From contig JAQSWN010000004.1 in NCBI GenBank assembly GCA_029266615.1, forward strand, positions 1 through 61,442: 61,442 nt of DNA, in the 5' to 3' direction. A model generated the notes under the pieces. It saw nothing but the letters and a program-made list of their open reading frames with translations, was not told where the DNA came from and ran no database searches. This DNA is from Polyangiaceae bacterium (GTDB lineage Bacteria > Myxococcota_A > Polyangia > Polyangiales > Polyangiaceae). Both the position numbers and the translations under genes were made by a program. Numbering within the stretch: position 1 is the stretch's first letter; the number at the start of each line of letters is the position of its first letter. Shown piece after piece: positions 52,942-61,267 of this stretch.

Positions 52942-53589
52942 TCAACCCGGAAAGAAGTGCAGGTAGGGCTCCGCCTCCGCGAAGACGCGCGCAAACGACG
53001 GACGAGCGTGCAACCGCTGCAGGTAGCTCGTCAGCACCGGGCGCGACGCGGTGAGGGGGTGAACACGATTGGCATAGTAGAGGGCAGGGGCTGCGGCGCA
53101 GTCCGCGATCGTGAATGTGTCCCCGATGGCCCACGCTCTGCCCGCCAGGCGTTGCTCCAGCACGTCGTACGCGGTTTCGATTTGCGCGTGCGCTTGCTCG
53201 ACGCCAAAGGGGTCGCGCTTGTCCGCGGGACGAAGCTTGTCTCCTACGTGCTTTTGCATCGGCTCGTGCACTTGTTGATCGAAGAAGCGGTCCAGAAGGC
53301 GCGCTTCGAGCGCGGCGGTGGGATCTGCCGGGACGAGCTCGGTTCGCCCGGGGTGATGAGCGGCCAGGTACTCGATGATGATGCTCGACTCCGGCACGAC
53401 CTGGCCCGTCTGCCCGTCGACGAGCACGGGAAACTTCATCAGCGGCCAGAGGCGCGTCAGCGTGTCCCGCTGCGCCGCGTCCCCGAGGTCGATGAGCCGT
53501 GGCTCGAACGGGGCCTCGGCCTCGTAGAGCGCGATGAGCGTCTTCCAGCAGTACGAGGCGAGCGGATGATAATAGAGCGTGAGGGACAT
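52942..53589 (-). CDS. Glutathione S-transferase
   Basis: 215 residues from ATG 53589. The thioredoxin-like N-terminal domain begins LTLYYHPLASYCWKTLIALYE and has the glutathione-contact segments KFPVLVD and PESSIIIEYL. The C-terminal helical domain has the AIGDTFTIADCAAAPALYYA motif. It conjugates glutathione or performs related thiol chemistry; the substrate is unknown. It is 64 bp downstream of the MutS-like gene, with copies of a 12-bp repeat around the gap. Confidence 0.9.
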   Translation of the reverse strand: MSLTLYYHPLASYCWKTLIALYEAEAPFEPRLIDLGDAAQRDTLTRLWPLMKFPVLVDGQTGQVVPESSIIIEYLAAHHPGRTELVPADPTAALEARLLDRFFDQQVHEPMQKHVGDKLRPADKRDPFGVEQAHAQIETAYDVLEQRLAGRAWAIGDTFTIADCAAAPALYYANRVHPLTASRPVLTSYLQRLHARPSFARVFAEAEPYLHFFPG

Positions 53590-53600
53590 GGTTAGGTGAG

Positions 53601-53662
53601 GGCTTAAGTATTCGCCCGGCCTCGACCACGTCAAGAAATACTTTGGCGCAGGCTTAAGTATT
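53601..53662. repeat. 12-bp direct repeat at 50-bp pitch
   Basis: GGCTTAAGTATT occurs at 53601-53612 and again at 53651-53662. The second copy contains the TAA stop of the MutS-like gene; the first lies 12 bp upstream of the GST start. AT-rich 12-mers are rare by chance in this GC-rich sequence, so a local duplication or binding sites are likely. Confidence 0.6.
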
Positions 53663-55540
53663 GGAGACGGGCTGCTCCGGCACTTCTAGCCCGATGCGGC
53701 GCATCAGGCGCAAGGCGTTGCCTTCGCTGACGGGGCCGGGGCGCAGGCGGTAGTCGAACACCATTTCCTGGCCCTTCACGTCTTCGCGCAGGTGGACGAG
53801 CTGGGTGTGGCTCATCTGCTCGGGGGGCAGGCGACACAGCTCCATGTCGTGCGTGGAGACGGCGCCAAGCGCGCCGCGATCCAGCAGTTGGGCGAGGATC
53901 CAGCGCGCGCCAATTTGGCGCTCGCGCGAGTTGGTACCGTGCAAGATTTCGTCGAGCAGGAACAGCACCGGCAAGCGCTCGGTCGTCGCGTCCAGCACCG
54001 CCTTCAGCTTGTTGAGCTCGGCGTAAAAGTGGCTGACGCCCTCCTCGAGGGAGTCGCGGATTCGTAGGCTCGTAGCGAGCCGCACGGCGCCGAGCTCGAA
54101 GGTCGACGCGCACACGGGGCCGCCCGCGAAGGCCATCGCGTAGGCGACGCCGAGCGAGCGGAGCAGCGTGCTCTTTCCGGACATGTTGGAGCCGGTGACG
54201 AGCAGAGCCGAGCCGGGGCCCGGCAAGGTGACGTCGTTACCGACGCGGCCGCCGGGGATGAGCGGGTGGGCGAGCCCGGTCGCGGTGAGTCGCGCTTCGC
54301 TCACGATGACGGGAAAGCAGAACTTGGGCTCGTCGAAGGCGAGGCCGGCCAGCGAGGAGAGGCCTTCCACTTCGCCGAGAACCTCGAACCAACCGCGCGC
54401 GGCCTTGCCGAAGCGCTCCTGCCAGCGCTCTACCTTGACCGTGCAGTGAATGTCCCAGAGCAGGAACATGTTGGCGAACGGGTAGATGAGGCCCTGATAG
54501 CGCAGCTCGAAGTAGCTCACGGCCGCGCGGAGCTGGCCCATGGCGCGGGAAGGGGTGGCGTCGCCCTGGCGCAGCCTCTGCCGCAGCTGGACGAGGAGCT
54601 CGGCCTCGGCGGTCGACTGTTCGATCGCTTCCAGCACTTTGTCGTAGCCGGAGAGAGCGCCCTCACGGGTGGAAACCGCAGCGAAGGCGAGCGTCACTTC
54701 TTGGCGCGCGGCGGCGAGCACGATGAGCGACAGCGCGAGTGAAGGTACCAAGTACGTGCCGGGCGAGATGCCGAGCCACGCGCCGCCGAGGAGGGCGACG
54801 TTGACGAGCGCGAGGAAGCGCGCCGCCCAGATGATGGCGGGCTTCTGTAAAAGGCGCGGGGAGCTCTCCGCCCATTGCAGGAGAGGCTCCGGATCCAGCG
54901 CGGACGCGACGGTCGGCCCTTTCTTACCTTTGGTGAGCGCACTGGCGAGCGCCTCGATGTGTTGGCGCAGCTCCAGCTCCGGCACGAGCGCTTGCACGGC
55001 GGCCTGGCGACGCTTGACGACCTCCGCGTCGGGCTCGGCCAAGAGCGCGCGGCCCAGGGCGCTCCTCCCAAAGCGCGTGTGCGCCACCGAAAGGCGCTGA
55101 AAGATCGAGGCACGGCCGAACAAATCCAGGTCGTCCGCCAACGTGCGCATGCGCTTGGCCACGGCTTCGGTCGGCGCTTTCCCGGCGAGCTCTTCCGTCA
55201 GGTCCGCGCCGTCGTCCAAGAGCAGCTTGGCGTGGCCGGTGACGCGCAGCTGCGCGCGTTGATTGGCGGCGAGCAGGCGCTGGGAGTACGCCTCCTTGGT
55301 GCCGAGCACGGCGTGCGAGCGTACCAGCCACGCGAACGCGCCGATGCCGAGCGCGCCCGTGACGATTGCCGGCGTTCCGCCCTGCGCGACCGCGCCCCAA
55401 ATGAGCGAGCCGAAGGCGACCAAGAACGAGACGCCGCGCAGATTGCCGATGGTGGCGGAGCGCGCCGCCAAGGCCTCGACTTCGGCGGTGAGCTTCTGGA
55501 CTCGGCCTTCGTAGAGCGCGTGGCGAGGAGTGTCGGTCAC
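53654..55540 (-). CDS. Membrane-anchored MutS-like ATPase
   Basis: 628 residues. Two hydrophobic pairs (about 38-75 and 235-275) predict a membrane protein. The middle part resembles the MutS core/lever helices and the last 200 residues the MutS ATPase: Walker A VTGSNMSGKST, Walker B LPVLFLLDEILHGTNS and a STHD switch. The mismatch-recognition and connector domains of true MutS are absent. These membrane MutS-like proteins exist in several phyla and their role is unknown. Monocistronic or with GST. Confidence 0.82.
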   Translation of the reverse strand: MTDTPRHALYEGRVQKLTAEVEALAARSATIGNLRGVSFLVAFGSLIWGAVAQGGTPAIVTGALGIGAFAWLVRSHAVLGTKEAYSQRLLAANQRAQLRVTGHAKLLLDDGADLTEELAGKAPTEAVAKRMRTLADDLDLFGRASIFQRLSVAHTRFGRSALGRALLAEPDAEVVKRRQAAVQALVPELELRQHIEALASALTKGKKGPTVASALDPEPLLQWAESSPRLLQKPAIIWAARFLALVNVALLGGAWLGISPGTYLVPSLALSLIVLAAARQEVTLAFAAVSTREGALSGYDKVLEAIEQSTAEAELLVQLRQRLRQGDATPSRAMGQLRAAVSYFELRYQGLIYPFANMFLLWDIHCTVKVERWQERFGKAARGWFEVLGEVEGLSSLAGLAFDEPKFCFPVIVSEARLTATGLAHPLIPGGRVGNDVTLPGPGSALLVTGSNMSGKSTLLRSLGVAYAMAFAGGPVCASTFELGAVRLATSLRIRDSLEEGVSHFYAELNKLKAVLDATTERLPVLFLLDEILHGTNSRERQIGARWILAQLLDRGALGAVSTHDMELCRLPPEQMSHTQLVHLREDVKGQEMVFDYRLRPGPVSEGNALRLMRRIGLEVPEQPVSNT

Positions 55541-55577
55541 ACGTGACCGTCTAGCCCAGATGCCCGATCGGGGGCAG

Positions 55578-56261
55578 TTACTTCAGCTTGTCCAGCTTCG
55601 TGAACTTCACGACGATGCTCGCGCCGACCATGGGCGAGTCCGGCGTGCCGACACGGCGGCGGTCGACGACTTCCGCCACGCACTGCGCGGCTTCCTTGCT
55701 CATATTGGTGCGCTTGGCGACGCTCACGCCTTCGGCGACGCCCTTGGCCCGCACCAGGAAACGCACGGAGACCTCGCCCGTCTTGCCGCTCAGGCCGCCG
55801 TTCTTCTGCACGCACGCCGCGTACTTGTCCTTCGGCATGCCTAGCTTGCCGATGCCGAGGGTGCCCTCGTCCGCGGTGACGGGACCGACCGTGACGTCTA
55901 GCGCTGCGTCCGTGTCGGAAGGGGCCGGTTCGGGCTCGGGGGTCGGTTCCGGAGCGACCTCGGGAGCCGCCGACGTCGGGGGGGAGGAAGGCTCCGGGGC
56001 CGGCTTGGCCGAAGAGACGCTGGGCGAGGTGGTGGGCGCCGGCTTGGCGGCGGGCGCCGTGGCCGGCGCGCTCCGCAGCACCTTGGCCTCGTCCTCGCTC
56101 ATGCAGCGCACGACCATGCCTTTGCCGTTGCCGACGCGGCCCCAGGCGCACGCCGGATCGTACGGGTAGCGCTTGAGCAGCGCGTCCTCGGCTTCTGCGA
56201 CCGCGACCGCGCCCGTGGCGAGCGCGGCGAAACCCAACAGGATGGCGACGGGGCGTTTCAT
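55578..56261 (-). CDS. Secreted protein with TonB/AgmX-like C-terminal domain
   Basis: 227 residues from ATG 56261, with a signal peptide (AILLGFAALATGAVAVAEA). A Pro/Ala/Thr linker of about 60 residues follows. The C-terminal 90 residues (AACVQKNGGLSGKTGEVSVR, then VSVAKRTNMSKEAAQCV) have the Cys pair and strand pattern of the AgmX/PglI C-terminal domain, a TonB-C-like fold common in Myxococcota. It may act in an energy-transducing or motility-related envelope complex; no ExbB/TolQ partner is nearby. Confidence 0.65.
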   Translation of the reverse strand: MKRPVAILLGFAALATGAVAVAEAEDALLKRYPYDPACAWGRVGNGKGMVVRCMSEDEAKVLRSAPATAPAAKPAPTTSPSVSSAKPAPEPSSPPTSAAPEVAPEPTPEPEPAPSDTDAALDVTVGPVTADEGTLGIGKLGMPKDKYAACVQKNGGLSGKTGEVSVRFLVRAKGVAEGVSVAKRTNMSKEAAQCVAEVVDRRRVGTPDSPMVGASIVVKFTKLDKLK

Positions 56262-56377
56262 GTCGGGCAATGTATACCCTCGCTCCCGGCCGGCCCAAAA
56301 AGTGGGCGGTGGCCCCCAGCGCTCAGCCGGCTGATCAGGCGTCTTTACAATGGGTTCCGTCGTTACCCTGTGGGCCG

Positions 56378-57427
56378 ATGCGCCCCTGGCCGCTGGTTTT
56401 CGCCTTGCTCGGCTGCAGCTCCGGAGCTCAGCCCGGCGGCGCCCCGTCACCTTCGCTGGGTGGCACAGGCGGAATGGCCGGGATGCCCAGCTTGGCCGGG
56501 GCGGGGAGCGCGGGGACCGGCGGCCATGGTAACCAGCCGCCCGCGGGCGGCTCCGCAGGTTCTGGAGGCACAGTCACGATGCTCACGTTGAAGCAGCCAA
56601 TCGATCGCGGTGACGGCAAGTTGGTCTTGGAGCTCGGCTCTACTTATTTCGAGGTGAGCCCGGAGCATGGCGGCCGCATCACTTCCTTGCGCCACGCCGG
56701 GCAAGAGCTGCTGACCCTGACCGGCTCCGAAAACTTCGAGGACGCGTTCGGCTCCACGTTTTGGCCCAGCCCCCAAGTTTGGGAGTGGCCGCCCCCCGCG
56801 GAGATCGACACCGAGCCATACGTGGCCACGGTGGACCCGAGCGGTGTCATCACGCTCGTGGGTGAACCGAACGAAGCGACGAGCTTGCGCGTCTCCAAGC
56901 GCTTCAGCGCCAACCTGACGCGCGAGGCGATCGACATCGAGTACTCGATGACCAACGTCGGCGCAGAGCCGGTCAGCTGGGCGCCCTGGGAGATCACGCG
57001 AATGCCCGCGATCGGGCTCGCCTTCTGGCCAACGGGCGGCGCTCCGTTCGGCGAGACGCCGCTCGCTTGCACGAGCGCGCTCGGCCACACCTGGTGCGAC
57101 CCCAGCCACACGGAGGGCGAAGCCAAGGTATTCGCCGACGGTGCGGGCGGCTACCTCGTCTACGCCCTGGGGGACCGCGTGCTGGTCAAGCGCTTCCAAG
57201 ATCAGCCCGCGAGCGCGGCCGCACCCGGTGAGGCGGAGATCGAGGTGTACGTCAATCCGGACCACAGCTACGCGGAGATCGAGCAGCAAGGCGCCTACGC
57301 CAGCATCGCGCCCGGCGGGACCGCGACCTGGAAGGTGTCGTGGTACGTGCGGAAGCTGCCGTCGGGTGTGGGCGTCAGCCCCGGCAGCACGGATTTGGTT
57401 GCATTCGTAGTGAAGACGCTAGAGTAG
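56378..57427 (+). CDS. Lipoprotein with mutarotase-like (DUF4380) domain
   Basis: 349 residues from ATG 56378 with signal peptide and lipobox ALLGC (Cys13), then a Gly-rich linker to about residue 75. The rest begins LELGSTYFEVSPEHGGRITS, a start typical of DUF4380/galactose mutarotase-like beta-sandwiches, with FWPSPQVWEWPPP as the sugar-facing loop. It may bind or epimerise a sugar outside the cell. No sugar genes are adjacent. Confidence 0.72.
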   Translation: MRPWPLVFALLGCSSGAQPGGAPSPSLGGTGGMAGMPSLAGAGSAGTGGHGNQPPAGGSAGSGGTVTMLTLKQPIDRGDGKLVLELGSTYFEVSPEHGGRITSLRHAGQELLTLTGSENFEDAFGSTFWPSPQVWEWPPPAEIDTEPYVATVDPSGVITLVGEPNEATSLRVSKRFSANLTREAIDIEYSMTNVGAEPVSWAPWEITRMPAIGLAFWPTGGAPFGETPLACTSALGHTWCDPSHTEGEAKVFADGAGGYLVYALGDRVLVKRFQDQPASAAAPGEAEIEVYVNPDHSYAEIEQQGAYASIAPGGTATWKVSWYVRKLPSGVGVSPGSTDLVAFVVKTLE

Positions 57428-57509
57428 TGCCCGCCGGCCTTTCCTGGTGAGGGCGGCACGCGCTGTCCCAATCCGTTCGTTGCTCTAGGCCGTTCGCCCC
57501 CTACTCGAA

Positions 57510-58784
57510 GTGGTCGCTCTTGCTCCTCGCTCAGCCGCTGCCGAAGCGGTGCTCACCTTCCTAGAAAGCGTGGGCCGCCGCTCCGAGGCGGAGTTTTACC
57601 TGCGGATGTTTCACGGGCTCCCGAAGGAGAGCTTCGCGATCATCGTCCCCGGCGGCCCCGTCGTGCGCTCCGCGCTCGGATCCATCGTGGAGCAGCTGCG
57701 CTTCCTGGCGGACCTGGGGTTGTACGCGACCGTCGTCCTCGGCCTGTTCGATCCGGACACCGGCGCCACGAGCTCCGAACGGCTGAGCAAGCGGCTACCT
57801 TCCGCCAACATGTCTCCGAGCCCGCATGAAATGTCGGAGCCGGACGTGGTGGAGGCGGTACGGGAAGATTTGCGGCGCGAGCGCATCCCCGTCCTCCACT
57901 TCCCCAAGGACGACGGCGCGACCGTCGAACAGCGGCTGAGCCAGCTCGGCTTTTTGGCGCAGAAGCTCGGCACTCGGAAGCTCGCGCTGCTTCGTCGTCG
58001 CGGCGGCTTTCGTCCCCTCGCCGGCAAGCGCGCCGACGAGAAGCTCAGCGTGGAGGGCGGTCGCATCTCGATCATCAACTTGACGACGGACCGCGCGCGC
58101 ATCACGCCGGGCATGCTCTCCAAGCGAGACACGGAGCTCCTCGTCGCGAGCGACCGGCTGATTCAACTGGCGGAGCCGAACCCGCTCCTCATCAGCATCA
58201 CCAGCCCGCTGAACCTCCTGAAGGAGTTGTTCACGGTCAAAGGCGCCGGCACGCTCGTGAAGCGTGGCAGCGCGGTGGAGCGCCATACCAGCTACTCCAC
58301 GGTGGACGTTCCGCGGCTGCGTCAATTGCTGGAGAGCTCGTTCGGAAAGGAGCTGGCGCCGACCTTCTTCGACTTACCGCCGCTCGCCGTCTACATCGAC
58401 GCTTCGTATCGCGGCGCCGCCGTCGTGCACGACGCCTACCCGGCGCCGTACCTGAGCAAATTCGCGGTGCAGCCAGAAGCGCAGGGTGAAGGCATCGGCC
58501 GAGACATCTGGGAGGTGCTGATCCGGCACCACGCGGAGCTCTACTGGCGGAGTCGCGCCGACAATCCCATCGCCTCTTGGTATGTGAGTGTGTGCGAAGG
58601 CATGGTGCGTCGGAGCGCCTGGCAGGTGTACTTCCGCGGCATTCCCGTGGAGCTCATCCCGGAAGCGGTGGCGCAAGCCGAGGCGCGCGGCGCAGATTTC
58701 GCCACTCCGCAGAGCAGCGTGCTCGCGCCGCAGGTAGATGCCGCGCCTACCGCCGCGGTGGTCGCGCTGCCCGAACAGAAATAG
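57510..58784 (+). CDS. N-acetylglutamate synthase with degenerate kinase domain (NAGK-NAT fusion type)
   Basis: 424 residues from GTG 57510; the start is uncertain. The first 250 residues align by pattern to the amino acid kinase domain of bifunctional NAGS/K (Xanthomonas type), and the last 150 are the vertebrate-like NAT (DUF619) domain: GAGTLVKRGSAVERH, YLSKFAVQPEAQGEGIGRDI and ELYWRSRADNPIASWYVSVC. The NAT domain makes N-acetylglutamate for arginine synthesis. In the kinase part VKxGG reads IVPGG and the HGxGP loop reads LGLFDP, so phosphorylation is unlikely. No other arg genes are close. Confidence 0.8.
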   Translation: MVALAPRSAAAEAVLTFLESVGRRSEAEFYLRMFHGLPKESFAIIVPGGPVVRSALGSIVEQLRFLADLGLYATVVLGLFDPDTGATSSERLSKRLPSANMSPSPHEMSEPDVVEAVREDLRRERIPVLHFPKDDGATVEQRLSQLGFLAQKLGTRKLALLRRRGGFRPLAGKRADEKLSVEGGRISIINLTTDRARITPGMLSKRDTELLVASDRLIQLAEPNPLLISITSPLNLLKELFTVKGAGTLVKRGSAVERHTSYSTVDVPRLRQLLESSFGKELAPTFFDLPPLAVYIDASYRGAAVVHDAYPAPYLSKFAVQPEAQGEGIGRDIWEVLIRHHAELYWRSRADNPIASWYVSVCEGMVRRSAWQVYFRGIPVELIPEAVAQAEARGADFATPQSSVLAPQVDAAPTAAVVALPEQK

Positions 58785-58810
58785 CCATCACCCGGCGCGC
58801 CCACCCGGCT

Positions 58811-60301
58811 ATGCTCGGAGCTTCGGGCATGTTGCGCGCACCAGAGCCGCGGAGCACAGAGTCGGGCGCCGCGCGGCTCGGGCTACTGCTCGGCGCCTAC
58901 CTGGGGCTAGCCAGCGCCCAGTGCACGTTTCCCGAATACGATCTCCGGGTGGACGCCGTATCCGGAGCCGACACGCTGGGCGGGTCCGCGGCGGCGTCCG
59001 GTTCTGGCGCGACCCCGGACGGTCCCGGCAATGCAAATGGCGGTCAGGCTGGCACCGCGACCGAGCCCGTGGCTGGGGCCGGGGCCGGGGCCGCGGGAGA
59101 GCCGGGTAACATGCCGGGTCCCGAGTGCGCGCCCGAGCAATGGCCCGTCTCGCGGTGCGCCCCCGCTTGCCTGCGCCGTTTCCCCGACCACTGCTACGAC
59201 GGTGAGGCGACCGGGGACGAGACGGACGTCGACTGCGGAGGCAGCTGTCAGGGCTGCACGTTCGAGAAGTGCGACACGAACGACGACTGTCTATCTGGCT
59301 CTTGCCGCGCGGCCGGGCCGGACGCTGCGCAGTGCGGCCCGCCGCTCGCGCTCAGTTACACACCGCACGAATTGGCCGTGAGCGTCGCCACGACGGCTTG
59401 GTCGCTCACACTCACCAATCAAGAGGCCGTCGGCGGCCGAGCCTATGACTTCAGAGACTTGAAGGTTCGGTACTACTTCGAGCGCAGCGGCGTCACCGAG
59501 CCCCTTCTGACGAACGGCACCCAGTCGAACTTGAAGCTCGCGAGCGGCGAGAGCCGAGCGGTCGCGGGAAAATGGACGATCGTGCGTGAACAAGACGCGC
59601 CGGAGCGCGCTTACGACGCCTACGTGGAGCTCGGCTTCGCCGAGCCCGGGCAGCTTTTTCCCGGTGATCGGCTGGAGCTGTACCAGCAGCTCATCTCGGG
59701 CGATCCGGCCGCATCGAACTTCGACCAGCGCGCGAACTATTCTTTCGTCCCGACCACCACCGCGTCGCTGCGCATCGTCGTCCGCTACCGAGACAAGCTG
59801 ATTTGGGGGCTCGAGCCTCGGCCCAATCATCCTCGCGCTTGCTTCGCACGCGCCGTGAACGTCAACGGTCCCGCCCTCACCGTTTCCGGTGACGCTTGGC
59901 AGTCCGCGACCCAAGCCGGCGTGTCCACCACCGGGGCGGGCGTGAATCAAGGCACCGCATTTTTCCCCGAGGTCACGGGCACTCTCGCCAAAGCGCTCGA
60001 AACCTATACGCGTCTCAACGCCGACCAAGAACTGATTCTGCCTGCCCAGAACGACACGTACCTGGTCTACGTTTACGCCACCTCGCCCGGGAATGACGCA
60101 AACGCCAGCCACTTCACGCTGCAGGGCGAAGAGCCGGTCAGCTCGGGCGGATTCAAGGCCCAAGCCGCGGGTGGCGGTCAGGCATGGGCCAAGCTCGGCC
60201 CGTACCGGCTCGAGGTGAAGGACGAGGAGATCGTCGTCGGCGTCCTGGCGGGCAGCGCGCCGCTGAACGTCGCGGCCCTCGAGCTTTGGTATCCCGAATA
60301 G
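58811..60301 (+). CDS. Secreted protein with CBM3-like domain and Cys-rich linker
   Basis: 496 residues from ATG 58811 (ATG 58829 possible). A signal peptide ends near LGLASAQC; Gln before Cys makes a lipobox unlikely. A Gly/Ala linker leads to a Cys-rich unit (GDETDVDCGGSCQGC), then a CBM3-type domain of about 150 residues: YDFRDLKVRYYFERSG, YVELGF, and FDQRANYSF. These are the strands of cellulose-binding family 3. A last beta-rich domain of about 150 residues has no catalytic motif. It may anchor or target enzymes to polysaccharides. Confidence 0.72.
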   Translation: MLGASGMLRAPEPRSTESGAARLGLLLGAYLGLASAQCTFPEYDLRVDAVSGADTLGGSAAASGSGATPDGPGNANGGQAGTATEPVAGAGAGAAGEPGNMPGPECAPEQWPVSRCAPACLRRFPDHCYDGEATGDETDVDCGGSCQGCTFEKCDTNDDCLSGSCRAAGPDAAQCGPPLALSYTPHELAVSVATTAWSLTLTNQEAVGGRAYDFRDLKVRYYFERSGVTEPLLTNGTQSNLKLASGESRAVAGKWTIVREQDAPERAYDAYVELGFAEPGQLFPGDRLELYQQLISGDPAASNFDQRANYSFVPTTTASLRIVVRYRDKLIWGLEPRPNHPRACFARAVNVNGPALTVSGDAWQSATQAGVSTTGAGVNQGTAFFPEVTGTLAKALETYTRLNADQELILPAQNDTYLVYVYATSPGNDANASHFTLQGEEPVSSGGFKAQAAGGGQAWAKLGPYRLEVKDEEIVVGVLAGSAPLNVAALELWYPE

Positions 60302-60323
60302 CGTGAGCTAAGCTCCGGGCGCC

Positions 60324-60668
60324 GTGTTTTACCTATTCCTGCTCGGTGTCGCGCTCGTGGGCGGCATCATCTATTTGTTCGTGGCGGGGCTCTTTCCGGG
60401 GCTCAAGGAGGAGCGCTTCGGCGTGCTCGAGCCGCTGCCGCCGAACCTCGGAAAGTGGGAAGTAGATGGCGAGACAGACGCGGGGCGCGCCGCGGCTGCG
60501 CAGGGCCGCAAGCGCGAGGTACGGCTGATGTTCGAAGAGGGCGGCTTGCTCGGGGCCGGCAAGCTCACGCGTCAGGCCCGGCTCCGTGACGCGAGCACGA
60601 ACGAGATTGTGACGGTTTTGCCAGACGAAGTGCTGAAGCGGAAACGAATCCGCACGCGCATCACCTGA
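60324..60668 (+). CDS. Small membrane protein
   Basis: 114 residues from GTG 60324. One transmembrane helix at about 3-27 (YLFLLGVALVGGIIYLFVAG), then a cytoplasmic basic/acidic part of about 85 residues. No recognised family. It follows the CBM3-like gene by 22 bp and precedes the outer-membrane gene by 41 bp. Confidence 0.6.
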   Translation: MFYLFLLGVALVGGIIYLFVAGLFPGLKEERFGVLEPLPPNLGKWEVDGETDAGRAAAAQGRKREVRLMFEEGGLLGAGKLTRQARLRDASTNEIVTVLPDEVLKRKRIRTRIT

Positions 60669-60709
60669 GCTTGCCGCCGCTGTCCGGGCCTGATTAGGCT
60701 GCCGACAAG

Positions 60710-61267
60710 ATGAAGAAGTCGGCTTGCGCGGGCATGTTGTCAGGTCTGGCAGCGTTGGCGGTGGCGGCGCCCTGTTTCGCCGAACCGGCCACGTCGGGCT
60801 CGCTGCAGCTCGGCCTCGGCTTCCGCTATGGGGTGGAGCTGAACGAGGGCAACGCGAATCCTTGGGGCAGTGGCCTCGGTTTCAACGGTGGCTACACGCT
60901 GCCGGTGATTCCGATCTACCTCGGTGGCAACATCGAGTACTTCTTCGGCAACACCGTGCAAGGCACGGGCTTCGAGCTCAAGTCGCGCCTGTGGCAAATT
61001 CACGCGGAGGGCGGCTACGACATCGGCCTCACCGACTTCTTCGTGCTCCGTCCCAAGCTGGGTTTGGGGCCAGCGACCCTGACCCAAAAGAGCTGTCTCC
61101 TCGGCGCGTGCAATTCGGACAGCAAAGCGTACATGTCCGTGGCGCCGGGCCTGACGCTGATGATCTTCACCCCCGTCATCCGCCTCTCGTTCGACGGCCG
61201 GTACGAGTTCGTGCTCGCGGACGAGACCGCGAAGGCTTTCATCTTCAGCTTCGGTATCGGCTTCTAG
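60710..61267 (+). CDS. Outer-membrane beta-barrel-like protein
   Basis: 185 residues with a signal peptide ending about CFA-E. The mature part alternates polar and hydrophobic residues with Gly and aromatics (SLQLGLGFRYGVEL, GFNGGYTLPVIPIYLGGNIEYFFG) and ends FIFSFGIGF, a terminal aromatic residue typical of barrels inserted by the BAM complex. Size suits an 8-strand barrel. Function unknown. Confidence 0.72.
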   Translation: MKKSACAGMLSGLAALAVAAPCFAEPATSGSLQLGLGFRYGVELNEGNANPWGSGLGFNGGYTLPVIPIYLGGNIEYFFGNTVQGTGFELKSRLWQIHAEGGYDIGLTDFFVLRPKLGLGPATLTQKSCLLGACNSDSKAYMSVAPGLTLMIFTPVIRLSFDGRYEFVLADETAKAFIFSFGIGF

